From the NCBI GenBank assembly GCA_964569055.1, contig CAZMSZ010000367.1, forward strand, positions 1 to 7,418: a stretch of DNA of 7,418 nt, read 5' to 3'. The stretch is from JAWLGW01 sp964569055. Lineage in GTDB: Bacteria; Planctomycetota; J058. The notes beneath the pieces are model-generated. The model did no database searches and was not told the origin of the DNA. It was given only the letters and a program-made list of their open reading frames with translations. Position numbers and translations under genes: made by a program. Below, one piece after another: positions 1 through 6,712 of the stretch (position 1 is the stretch's first letter; every line of letters begins with the position of its first letter).

Positions 1-509
<509 letters not shown>

Positions 510-520
<11 letters not shown>

Positions 521-1085
521 AGTAGTCCCCGCTCCGGAACCGGGTCGCCGCCAGGCGATCGCCGATGGTCCTCAGGCGCGTTCGCAGTGAGCCGTCGGTC
601 CGCGAGTCACCGACCCGCAGCACCAGCCCCCCGAGGAGCCTGGGGTCGACCCGCTCCTCGAGGACGATCTCCTTGTCGTACTTCCGCTTGAGCGTCCTGG
701 TCAGCCGGTCGCGCTGGCTCCCCTCCAGGGGGACCGCCGACTCGACCTTGACGACCAGCTCGCCCATGCGCTCGTGGTAGCCCGCCACGAACGCCTCGAT
801 GATCGCGGGCAGCGCGGTCTGCCGGCGCTTGTCGATCACGATCAGGAGGAAGTGCAGCGTCGGGTCGCTGACCCGCTTGCCGAACACCTTGCGGACCACG
901 TCCTTCTTGACCTGCTGGCGGATGTTCGGCGTCCCCAGGAAGGCCGCGAAGCTCGCGTCCTGCTCCAGGATCCGCCGGAACTCGCGCAGCTCGGCCAGCA
1001 CCTCCGCGTGGACCCCCTTCTGGAAGGCGAGGTCCAACAGCGCGTTGGCGTAGACGTGCGCCAGGCTCTCCTCGTTCGCGCCCAC
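510..1085 (-). CDS. atpH: F1 ATP synthase subunit delta (OSCP family)
   Basis: Delta subunit (191 residues, usual size about 175-190) of the peripheral stalk, joining the b subunits to the top of the alpha/beta head. The N-terminal half is the helical OSCP domain, starting ESLAHVYANALLDLA. The middle has the family-typical FLLIVIDKRR stretch (about 79-88). The C-terminal domain ends with GGLVLRVGDSRTDGSLRTRL, matching the conserved VGD-x-x-x-DGS-x-x-x-x-L pattern. The start is GTG at 1085, four nt after the atpF stop; a GGAG lies eight nt upstream, inside the end of atpF. The stop overlaps the atpA start. This tight packing in the order F-H-A is the standard atp operon layout. Confidence 0.95.
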
Positions 1086-1089
1086 TCGC

Positions 1090-1626
1090 TCAGCTCCGCT
1101 CGTACGCCGCCACGACCTCGTCCACGACCGCCTTGTGCTTCTTGGCGTCGACCTCGGCCGCGATCACCTTCTCGGCGATCGCCATGGCCAGGGTCACCGA
1201 CGTCTGCTTCAGCTCGGCGAGCGCCTTGGTCTTGGCGAGCGTGATGTCCCGCTCGGCGCGAGCCCGGATCTCGGCGGCCTCCTGGTTGGCCCGAGCCTGG
1301 GCCTCCTGGATGATCCGCCGCTTGTCCGCCTCGCCCTCGTTGATGATCGCCTGGGCCTCCTGGCGGACCTTCTCGAGCTGCTCCTCGTAGCGGGCCTTGA
1401 CCTCGGCCGCCTCGCGCTTGAGCGCCTCGGCGGACGCGATCGAGCCGCCGATCGCCTCTTCACGGGCGTCGAGCGCCTGGAGCACGGGCCCCCAGGCCGT
1501 CTTGTAGAGCAGCAGGGCCACCAGGGCGAACACGATCCCGGTCCAGAACACGAGCCCGAACCCGTGCGGGTCCAGGTACCAGGCGGGATGGTCGCCGCCC
1601 TCGGCGGCCAACAAGATGAGGTTCAT
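1090..1626 (-). CDS. atpF: F0 ATP synthase subunit b (peripheral stalk)
   Basis: Subunit b (178 residues) anchors the peripheral stator stalk in the membrane and reaches up to delta. One membrane helix is visible at about residues 24-41 (LVFWTGIVFALVALLLYK), followed by the conserved W-x-P-V-L-x-A-L-D-x-R-E-x-x-I stretch (45-59). A long charged, Ala/Glu/Arg-rich coiled coil then runs to about residue 150. There is a single b gene and no second b' gene beside it, so a homodimeric stalk is inferred. The ATG start has GAGGGGG nine nt upstream. It lies 46 nt after the atpE stop and 4 nt before atpH. Confidence 0.95.
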   Translation of the reverse strand: MNLILLAAEGGDHPAWYLDPHGFGLVFWTGIVFALVALLLYKTAWGPVLQALDAREEAIGGSIASAEALKREAAEVKARYEEQLEKVRQEAQAIINEGEADKRRIIQEAQARANQEAAEIRARAERDITLAKTKALAELKQTSVTLAMAIAEKVIAAEVDAKKHKAVVDEVVAAYERS

Positions 1627-1672
1627 GCGCTAGAGCCCCCTCGCGGTTCTTCGAGCGAGATGAGGACCCGAG

Positions 1673-1930
1673 TTACATCTTGGTCCAGGTGAGGAACGCG
1701 ACGACGACGCCGAACAGGGCCACGCCCTCGATCAGCGCGGCGGTGAGGATCATGGCGGCGCGGATGTCGCCCGAGGCCGAGGGCTGACGCGCGATCGACT
1801 CGACCGCCGAGCCGCCGATCCGACCGATGCCGAAGCCGGCGCCGAGGGCCGCCAGGCCCGCGCCGACCGCGCCCAGACCGACCGCAATCCCGGTGTCCGC
1901 AGCGTTCTGAGCCAGCATGAGGATGTCCAT
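1673..1930 (-). CDS. atpE: F0 ATP synthase subunit c (proton-type rotor ring)
   Basis: Subunit c (85 residues) is a helical hairpin that assembles into the rotating membrane ring. Helix 1 (about 14-40) carries the glycine-rich GAGFGIGRIGG packing motif. The polar loop has the conserved RQP (48-50) that contacts F1. Helix 2 (about 57-80) carries the ion-binding carboxylate Glu68 in ALIEGVALFG. Glu68 is followed by Gly, not the Ser/Thr seen in sodium-type rings, and helix 1 lacks the sodium-ligand Gln, so proton coupling is the best reading. The ATG has a strong AAGGAG six nt upstream, fitting the high stoichiometry of c. A short hairpin lies between atpB and this ribosome binding site. Confidence 0.97.
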   Translation of the reverse strand: MDILMLAQNAADTGIAVGLGAVGAGLAALGAGFGIGRIGGSAVESIARQPSASGDIRAAMILTAALIEGVALFGVVVAFLTWTKM

Positions 1931-1946
1931 CTCGATCTCCTTGCGA

Positions 1947-1965
1947 GCCGGCTGTCCCCGCCGGC
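1947..1965 (-). promoter_or_regulatory. Hairpin between atpB and atpE
   Basis: A perfect 6-bp inverted repeat GCCGGC with a 7-nt loop lies in the 58-nt atpB-atpE gap, about 7 nt upstream of the atpE ribosome binding site. There is no T run, so it does not look like a terminator. It could stabilise the atpE mRNA or influence its translation, since c is needed in many copies. In a 70% GC genome a 6-bp GC stem can also arise by chance. Confidence 0.3.
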
Positions 1966-1988
1966 CAGAGCTGAAAGGGGTGACCAGT

Positions 1989-2828
1989 CTAGTGCGGGTG
2001 CAGCGCCCCGCCCAGGAACACGGCCACGAGGAAGGTGAACACGTACGCCTGGAGGAAGGCGACGAAGATCTCCAGGCAGAAGACGGCGATACCGCCCAGC
2101 ACGGTGATCGGCGCCAGCGCCAGGCCGAACATGAACACGAAGCCGAGGAACGCGTAGAGCACCGCGTGTCCGCCGGTCATGTTGGCCCAGAGTCGCACCA
2201 TGAGCGCGGCGGGCTTGACGAGGTGGCCCGCGACCTCCAGCACGAAGATCAGCGGGAGCAGGGCGACCGGGATCCCGGACGGCACGATGTGCCGGATGTA
2301 GGGCACCAGGCCCTGCGCGCGGATCCCCAGGCCGTGGTACCAGCAGAAGGCGATCGCGGCGAGCGTGCCCGTGACCGTGACCTGGCCGGTGGGGGTGACG
2401 GTCCCGAACCACATCCACTGCGTCTCGCCGTGGTGCGCCACGGGGACCTTGAAGGGCAGGGGGACCAGGCCGAGCAGGTTGCAGTAGAGGACGAAGAAGA
2501 AGAACGTCCAGATCACCGGCAGGAAGCGGTCGCCCTCCTTGCCGAGGAACGGGCGCGCGACCTCGTCGCGCAGGAACAGGAGGATCGCCTCGAGCGCGTT
2601 GACGAGGCGCCCCTTGGGCGCCACGCTGGCGCGGACCGCCGCGCCGAACGGCACGAACGTGAGCGCGAGCAGGATCGCCACGATGAACAGCGCGAGCACG
2701 TGCTTGCTCACGCCGAGGTGACCCAGGCCCGCGATCGCCTCGACCGCGGTCAGGTGGTCGCTGATCCAGTTGGCGAGGGGGAGCGTCATGCCCTCGGTGA
2801 CCCCGTCTGGACGCGGGCGGCTGGCCAC
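1989..2828 (-). CDS. atpB: F0 ATP synthase subunit a (proton channel)
   Basis: Subunit a forms the two proton half-channels next to the c-ring. Several hydrophobic helices are visible. The signature region reads FVLEVAGHLVKPAALMVRLW (195-214), with the essential arginine at Arg212 followed by ANMTGGH. The last helix carries the conserved Gln260 in FLQAYVFTFL. Length is 279 residues from the GTG at 2828. The start is uncertain: the first 13 residues (MASRPRPDGVTEG) are polar and the GTG has no clear ribosome binding site. An in-frame ATG at 2789 gives the more family-like MTLPLANWISDHL, but its GAGG lies only two nt away. It sits 18 nt (or 57 nt from the ATG) after atpZ. Confidence 0.94.
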   Translation of the reverse strand: MASRPRPDGVTEGMTLPLANWISDHLTAVEAIAGLGHLGVSKHVLALFIVAILLALTFVPFGAAVRASVAPKGRLVNALEAILLFLRDEVARPFLGKEGDRFLPVIWTFFFFVLYCNLLGLVPLPFKVPVAHHGETQWMWFGTVTPTGQVTVTGTLAAIAFCWYHGLGIRAQGLVPYIRHIVPSGIPVALLPLIFVLEVAGHLVKPAALMVRLWANMTGGHAVLYAFLGFVFMFGLALAPITVLGGIAVFCLEIFVAFLQAYVFTFLVAVFLGGALHPH

Positions 2829-2846
2829 GAGGGGCGGGCCGCTGCG

Positions 2847-3125
2847 TCAGGTCTTGGTGTCTCGGTCGTCGTCCCGAACGTCGCGAGGCCGGTCGCTCGA
2901 TCCACCGCCACCCTGGTCGGCGCCTGACTTCGGCTTCGTGTACACCTCCCGCAGGAGGTAGTAGAAGCCGCCGGCGAAGCCCAGCAGCACCCCGAGGAGG
3001 GTGAACAGCGGGGACACGCCCAGCCACGCGTCGACCTTCAGGCCGAGGTAGATCGAGCCCGCGAGGAAGAGCGTGAACGTGATCCCGAGGTGCGAGTAGG
3101 CGAACAGCGCATTCGCGTCGCGCAT
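2847..3125 (-). CDS. atpZ: AtpZ/AtpI-type small membrane protein at the head of the atp operon
   Basis: This is a 92-residue protein with two membrane helices (about 13-30 and 39-58) joined by a short loop with LKVDAWLGVSPLFTLLG, then GFAGGFYYLLREVYTK. This fits the AtpZ family (putative F0F1 ATPase subunit, Mg/Ca transporter-like), usually the first atp gene and thought to help assemble F0. The tail (about 65-92) is a disordered-looking Gly/Asp/Arg stretch. The frame is open to an ATG at 3188, but the extra 21 residues (MAYPPCSNPCPL...) are unlike the family and would start upstream of the -10 of a good promoter, so I prefer ATG 3125. A GTG at 3131 with TGGA eight nt upstream is a near alternative. 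No separate atpI is seen. Confidence 0.85.
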   Translation of the reverse strand: MRDANALFAYSHLGITFTLFLAGSIYLGLKVDAWLGVSPLFTLLGVLLGFAGGFYYLLREVYTKPKSGADQGGGGSSDRPRDVRDDDRDTKT

Positions 3126-3164
3126 CCTCACGTCGGGCGTCCAGGCTCGGCCAAGCGGGCAGGG

Positions 3165-3193
3165 ATTGGAGCATGGGGGGTACGCCATGTCAA
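3165..3193 (-). promoter_or_regulatory. Candidate sigma70-type promoter of the atp operon
   Basis: On the minus strand TTGACA (3193-3188) is a perfect -35, followed by a 17-nt spacer and TCCAAT (3170-3165), which matches four of six positions of TATAAT. Transcription would start near 3158, giving a leader of about 30 nt before the atpZ start at 3125. The site is correctly placed between the upstream gene and the operon. Confidence 0.5.
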
Positions 3194-3231
3194 CGCCCGC
3201 GACACGGCGCCCAGCGGCGTAAAGCCTGGCC

Positions 3232-3276
3232 GCGGCGGGGGTGCGACCTTTCGCCGCAGGGGCCGGTCGGGCCGGC
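3232..3276 (-). terminator. Two hairpins after the 3277-3618 gene, possible weak terminator
   Basis: Directly after the TGA on the minus strand is GCCGG-CCCGA-CCGGC (3276-3262). It is followed by a perfect 6-bp stem GCGGCG/CGCCGC (3257-3252 with 3237-3232) around a 14-nt loop. No T run follows, so intrinsic termination is not well supported. Position between a gene end and the atp promoter is the main argument. Confidence 0.25.
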
Positions 3277-3618
3277 TCACTCGTCGATGTGCTCGGGCAA
3301 GATCTCGAGCGAATAGTGGAGCTCGGCGCTCGACAGCTCCCACTCCCCGATCGGGGTGCCCCCCTCGTCGAGCCGCCGGTCGACCCCGAGCGCCTCGTGG
3401 AACCACTTCTCGGCCCCCTTCTTGCGCGCCGCGAAGTCGACCCGGCAACCCTCCCACTCCGAGCTGGCGCGCGCGCTGGTCGCGTAGACCAGCCCCTGCT
3501 GCGGGAACTTGGCGAAGCCCTCGGGCCACAGCTCCTGCGCGGTCTGGGCGGCCGCGGGCCCGGCCCACAGCAGCGGTGACAGGAAGCCGGCGACGGCGAC
3601 CAGGCGCGTGACCCTCAT
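3277..3618 (-). CDS. Small secreted protein of unknown function
   Basis: This 113-residue protein is not one I recognise. The N-terminus is a clear Sec signal peptide: a basic start (MRVTRL), a hydrophobic core (VAVAGFLSPLLWAG) and a cleavage site with Ala at 22-24, probably before Gln25. The mature part is about 89 residues, with one cysteine (Cys58), so no internal disulfide is possible. It has a charged middle with EWEGCRVDFAARKKGAEKWF and an acidic end. No catalytic or metal motif is visible. The ATG has a strong GGAGG seven nt upstream, which together with the signal peptide makes the gene credible. It is transcribed toward the atp operon but separated from it by hairpins and a promoter, so functional linkage is doubtful. 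It diverges from the ABC exporter. Confidence 0.8.
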   Translation of the reverse strand: MRVTRLVAVAGFLSPLLWAGPAAAQTAQELWPEGFAKFPQQGLVYATSARASSEWEGCRVDFAARKKGAEKWFHEALGVDRRLDEGGTPIGEWELSSAELHYSLEILPEHIDE

Positions 3619-3641
3619 GGTGACCCCTCCCGTGGACCGTC

Positions 3642-3670
3642 ACCGTAGCCGTGCCGCCGGACCACGGCAA
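3642..3670 (-). promoter_or_regulatory. Weak candidate promoter for the secreted-protein gene
   Basis: The minus strand shows TTGCCG (3670-3665), a 17-nt spacer and TACGGT (3647-3642), matching four and three consensus positions. The start would fall near 3635, just before the GGAGG of the gene at 3618. Spacing and location fit, but the matches are poor. Confidence 0.2.
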
Positions 3671-3685
3671 CGGGGTGGCAACGGG
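3666..3685. repeat. Direct repeat GGCAACGGG, 11-bp period, in the divergent intergenic region
   Basis: GGCAACGGG occurs at 3666-3674 and again at 3677-3685, one helical turn apart. It overlaps the candidate minus-strand -35 and lies upstream of the candidate plus-strand promoter. That placement would suit a regulator bound between two divergent genes. Only two copies are present, so chance is possible. Confidence 0.3.
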
Positions 3686-3697
3686 CGCCGGGAGGGC

Positions 3698-3726
3698 CAG
3701 ACATCCGGCGGCGCGCCAGCTATGCT
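3698..3726 (+). promoter_or_regulatory. Candidate promoter of the ABC exporter operon
   Basis: CAGACA (3698-3703) and TATGCT (3721-3726) are separated by 17 nt, each matching four of six sigma70 consensus positions. Transcription would start near 3733, about 24 nt before the GTG at 3757. Confidence 0.35.
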
Positions 3727-3756
3727 GCCGGGCGCGGCGAGGCGCCGCGGGGGACC

Positions 3757-4689
3757 GTGATCGAGACGCGCTACCTCACGAAGGTCTACAAGGACCTCGT
3801 GGCCCTCGACAAGCTCAACCTGACCATCGACCAGGGCGACATCTTCGGGTTCATAGGCCCCAACGGCGCCGGCAAGACGACCACGATCAAGATCCTCGCC
3901 ACTCTGCTCCGGCCCACCAGCGGGCAGGCGTTCGTGTGCGGCTACTCGGTCAACGGGCAGGCCAAGCACATCCGGCGCAAGATCGGCTACGTCCCCGACG
4001 AGTTCGGCGTCTACGAGGACATGACGGTCAACGAGTACCTCGAGTTCTTCGCGGCGCTCTACACGATCGGCGGCAAGGAGCGGGCGCGGGTGATCCGCGA
4101 CGTGCTCGAGCTGACCGACCTCTCCTACAAGGAGGAGGCGCAGGTCGACAGCCTCTCGCGCGGCATGCGCCAGCGTCTCGCGCTGGCGCGGGTGCTCCTG
4201 CACGACCCCGACGTGCTCCTGCTCGACGAGCCCGCCAGCGGCCTCGACCCGCGCGCGCGGATCGAGATCCGCGAGCTCCTCAAGGAGCTGCGCAACATGG
4301 GCAAGACGATCCTGATCTCCAGCCACATCCTCAGCGAGCTGCACGAGCTGTGCAACGCGGTCGGGATCATCGAGCGCGGCAAGCTGCTCTACTCGGGCTC
4401 GCTGCAGGAGATGCTCAAGCAGGTCCGCAGCCGCGACGTGGTGCAGGTGCAGGTGCGCGAGGGGCCCGAGCAGGCGGCCGCGGCGCTGCGCGACCACGAG
4501 CTGGTCATGCGCGCGGACGTCCTCAGCGACGACGGCTTCATCGAGGTGCAGATCGCCGAGTCGGCCGAGGACCACACCTTCGTGCCGCACCTGCTGTTCG
4601 AGCGCGGCTTCCGGATCGTGACCGTCCGCGAGGAGGAGATCGACCTCGAGGACGCCTTCATGAAGGTGACCAAGGGGCACGTGGCGTGA
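3757..4689 (+). CDS. ABC exporter ATP-binding protein (ABC-2/CcmA-like type)
   Basis: This 310-residue ATPase powers the exporter whose membrane part is the next gene. Motifs in order: Walker A GPNGAGKTT (34-42), the Q-loop region GYVPDEFGVYEDMTV (77-91) with Asp81 where most ABC proteins have Gln, signature LSRGMRQRLALAR (133-145), Walker B VLLLDEP (153-159, with Asp157 and Glu158), D-loop SGLD (161-164) and H-loop His190 in ISSH. The last 95 residues are the usual C-terminal extension of this class, ending DLEDAFMKVTKG. LSRGM and the D/E Q-loop are typical of ABC-2 exporters. The start is GTG: no earlier start is available, and it gives the normal MIETRYLTKVYKDL. A GGGGG stretch lies three nt upstream, a weak ribosome binding site. 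The substrate cannot be read from the sequence. Confidence 0.93.
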   Translation: MIETRYLTKVYKDLVALDKLNLTIDQGDIFGFIGPNGAGKTTTIKILATLLRPTSGQAFVCGYSVNGQAKHIRRKIGYVPDEFGVYEDMTVNEYLEFFAALYTIGGKERARVIRDVLELTDLSYKEEAQVDSLSRGMRQRLALARVLLHDPDVLLLDEPASGLDPRARIEIRELLKELRNMGKTILISSHILSELHELCNAVGIIERGKLLYSGSLQEMLKQVRSRDVVQVQVREGPEQAAAALRDHELVMRADVLSDDGFIEVQIAESAEDHTFVPHLLFERGFRIVTVREEEIDLEDAFMKVTKGHVA

Positions 4690-6698
4690 GGGTCGCGGGC
4701 GCGCCGGTCTTCTTCCGCGAGATCCTCGCGCACGCCCGCCGTCCCCGCACCTACGTGTTCCAGACCGCCTTCCTGGGGATCCTGGTCCTGTGCCTGATCC
4801 CGCTGTGGCCGGCCACGGGAGGCGGCCAGAGCGACGCCGACATCGTCGACACCGGACGCTGGATCTTCACGTGGGGCGGCTACCTGCAGGTGGTCCTGCT
4901 CGCGCTGCTCGTGCCGGCCACCACCGCCAACGCGATCACGCAGGAGAAGCAGAAGAACACGCTCGACGTGCTGCTCCTCACCGGCGCGGGGCCGTTCGCG
5001 ATCGTGTGGGGCAAGTTCTTCTCCCGCGTGTTCAACCTCACGTTCCTGCTGTTCTTGACCGTGCCGCTCCTGTTCGCGCTCCTGACCCTGGGCGGTGTGG
5101 CGGGCAGCTCGATCCTGATCGAGTTCGCGGTGCTGGCGAGCTTCGTGGTGCTCGGCGCGGGGCTCGGGGTCTTCCTGTCCACGATCCTCCCCAAGCCGAC
5201 CGGCGTGGTGATCGCGGGCTACGTGCTGATGGCCGGCTACCTCGCCGCCCCGCTCGCCCTCGAGGCGCTCGGGGTGCTCCGGCCGCTGACGGCCGGCGCG
5301 CTCCCCCTCGGCGCGGCCACGCTGAGCCCGCTCCACGACCTGATCTACGTGTTCCAGCCCTCGTGGTTCGTGGCTGGGCAGTCGTTCCCCGAGTCGTGGT
5401 GGATCTGCCCGCTGTGGAACGTGGCCCTCGGCGTGGTGCTGGTGTTCGTGGCCGGGCTGCTCCTGCCGTACGCCCGCGCGTTCGAGCGGCTGTTCAGCGT
5501 CAGGCGGCTGCTCGAGGCGTTCGACCGGCTGACCTACGACCTGCTCCACCCGCGCCAGTTCCTGGCCAAGGTCGGCGAGGACCGCAAGCGACTCCCCGTC
5601 CACGGGCTGTTCCTGCTCGCGCTCGTGGCGATCATCGCCGCCCGCGGGCTCGACTTCTTCGACGCGAGCGCGCTCGGGGTGCCCCGGCGCGGCAGGTTCT
5701 GGGGGGCGACCGCCGGCTACCTCGCCGTGTGGCTGTTCGCCTACCAGACCTCCCTGCTCGCCCGCCGTCCCCTGGTGGCGAGCGCGGTCGGGCTCGCGAT
5801 CGTGGCGGTCGGCTACGCCTGGATGCCGCTCGCGGCGGCGGTCGCGCTGATCCCGTTCCTGATCGTCGTGAAGTTCATCGCGCCCGACCTCGAGGTCGCC
5901 CGGGCCGAGCAGACCGCCGTCGAGCGCCCCGGCCCCGTCGGCGAGCGGAACCCGATCTACTGGAAGGAGACCTCGATCAACACCGTCGGCCGGTTCCGCA
6001 CCTGGTGGCGCGTCAACCTGCTGATGCTCGTGCTGATGGTGGCGGGCTACGCGGTGTTCCTGCCGCAGCTCTCGACGATCGAGTTCCACAAGTACGCCGT
6101 CGCCACGATCGCCGGCCTGATCGTGCTCCTCTCCACCGTGATCGCCGCGACCACCGTCTCGCAGGAGCGCGAGGACGGCTCGCTCGTCCTGCTGGCGACC
6201 ACTCCGGTGGAGTGCCCGACCTACGTCAAGGGGAAGGTGCTCGGGATCGCGCGGAACATCGTGTTCCTGGTGGCGCTCCCGTTCCTGCACGTGGTCCTGT
6301 TCGTGGCCATGGGCGTGATCCACCCGGTCAGCGTGTTCTTCCTGGCGGTGTCGATCCCGATCGCCGTGATCAGCTCGATCGTGCAGGCCGTGTTCGTGTC
6401 GCTGCTGTTCCCCACCACCTTGCGCGCGATCATGGCCGCGGTGGTGGTCGTGATCGTGGGCGCCACGCTCCCCGCGGTGTGCTGCCTGCCGACCTTCAAC
6501 CTCCCCGTCGCCTGCTACTACATGGTCGAGCCCGTGGCCGGCCTCGGCTCGGGGCTGGGCGTCACCTCGCAGGGCAGCTACCTGACCGCCATGGCGCTGG
6601 CGCTCGTGTTCTCGGCGGGCACGCAGATCGGGTACATCGTGGTGGTCTACTCGCTGATCCGGAGCGGGTTCGACCGCTACATCGGGCGCGCGGCGTAG
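4686..6698 (+). CDS. ABC-2 type permease with two modules in one chain
   Basis: This is the membrane half of the exporter (670 residues). The frame is open far upstream, but the real start is GTG 4686, overlapping the ATPase stop as GTGA and preceded by AAGGGG eight nt away. The chain holds the same motif set twice. Module 1 has APVFFRE (6-12) and QEKQKNTLDVLLLTG (86-100) ending at GK (109-110). Module 2 has NPIYWKE (422-428) and QEREDGSLVLLATTP (493-507) ending at GK (516-517). The Q-to-K distance is 24 in both. Each cytosolic motif is followed by membrane helices (for example 113-132 in module 1), and further helices lie in the middle (about 300-400). The nearest family is the NosY-like ABC-2 permease of roughly 250-300 residues, so this is about double length. 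The substrate is unknown. Confidence 0.9.
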   Translation: MRVAGAPVFFREILAHARRPRTYVFQTAFLGILVLCLIPLWPATGGGQSDADIVDTGRWIFTWGGYLQVVLLALLVPATTANAITQEKQKNTLDVLLLTGAGPFAIVWGKFFSRVFNLTFLLFLTVPLLFALLTLGGVAGSSILIEFAVLASFVVLGAGLGVFLSTILPKPTGVVIAGYVLMAGYLAAPLALEALGVLRPLTAGALPLGAATLSPLHDLIYVFQPSWFVAGQSFPESWWICPLWNVALGVVLVFVAGLLLPYARAFERLFSVRRLLEAFDRLTYDLLHPRQFLAKVGEDRKRLPVHGLFLLALVAIIAARGLDFFDASALGVPRRGRFWGATAGYLAVWLFAYQTSLLARRPLVASAVGLAIVAVGYAWMPLAAAVALIPFLIVVKFIAPDLEVARAEQTAVERPGPVGERNPIYWKETSINTVGRFRTWWRVNLLMLVLMVAGYAVFLPQLSTIEFHKYAVATIAGLIVLLSTVIAATTVSQEREDGSLVLLATTPVECPTYVKGKVLGIARNIVFLVALPFLHVVLFVAMGVIHPVSVFFLAVSIPIAVISSIVQAVFVSLLFPTTLRAIMAAVVVVIVGATLPAVCCLPTFNLPVACYYMVEPVAGLGSGLGVTSQGSYLTAMALALVFSAGTQIGYIVVVYSLIRSGFDRYIGRAA

Positions 6699-6712
6699 GG
6701 CTCGGGCGGGGA

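Noticed and set aside
1640..1659. CTCGC/GCGAG hairpin between atpE and atpF as a terminator
   Set aside because: Only a 5-bp stem with a 10-nt loop and no T run; termination here would cut off the rest of the operon.
1917..2927. 336-codon plus-strand frame opposite atpB
   Set aside because: Antisense shadow rich in Glu, Arg, His and Asp; no ribosome binding site or recognisable domain.
1750..3174. 474-codon minus-strand open frame across atpE, atpB and atpZ
   Set aside because: It is out of frame with three genes that have clear family motifs; Arg/Pro-rich composition is typical of shadow frames in GC-rich DNA.
3651..4685. N-terminal extension of the permease frame upstream of 4686
   Set aside because: It overlaps the whole ATPase gene in another frame, is Arg/Ala/Pro-rich low-complexity sequence, and the GTGA overlap start fits a coupled operon.
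4389..6323. 644-codon minus-strand frame antisense to the exporter genes
   Set aside because: Rich in His, Glu, Arg and Gln with no domain, the usual antisense shadow of a hydrophobic GC-rich gene.
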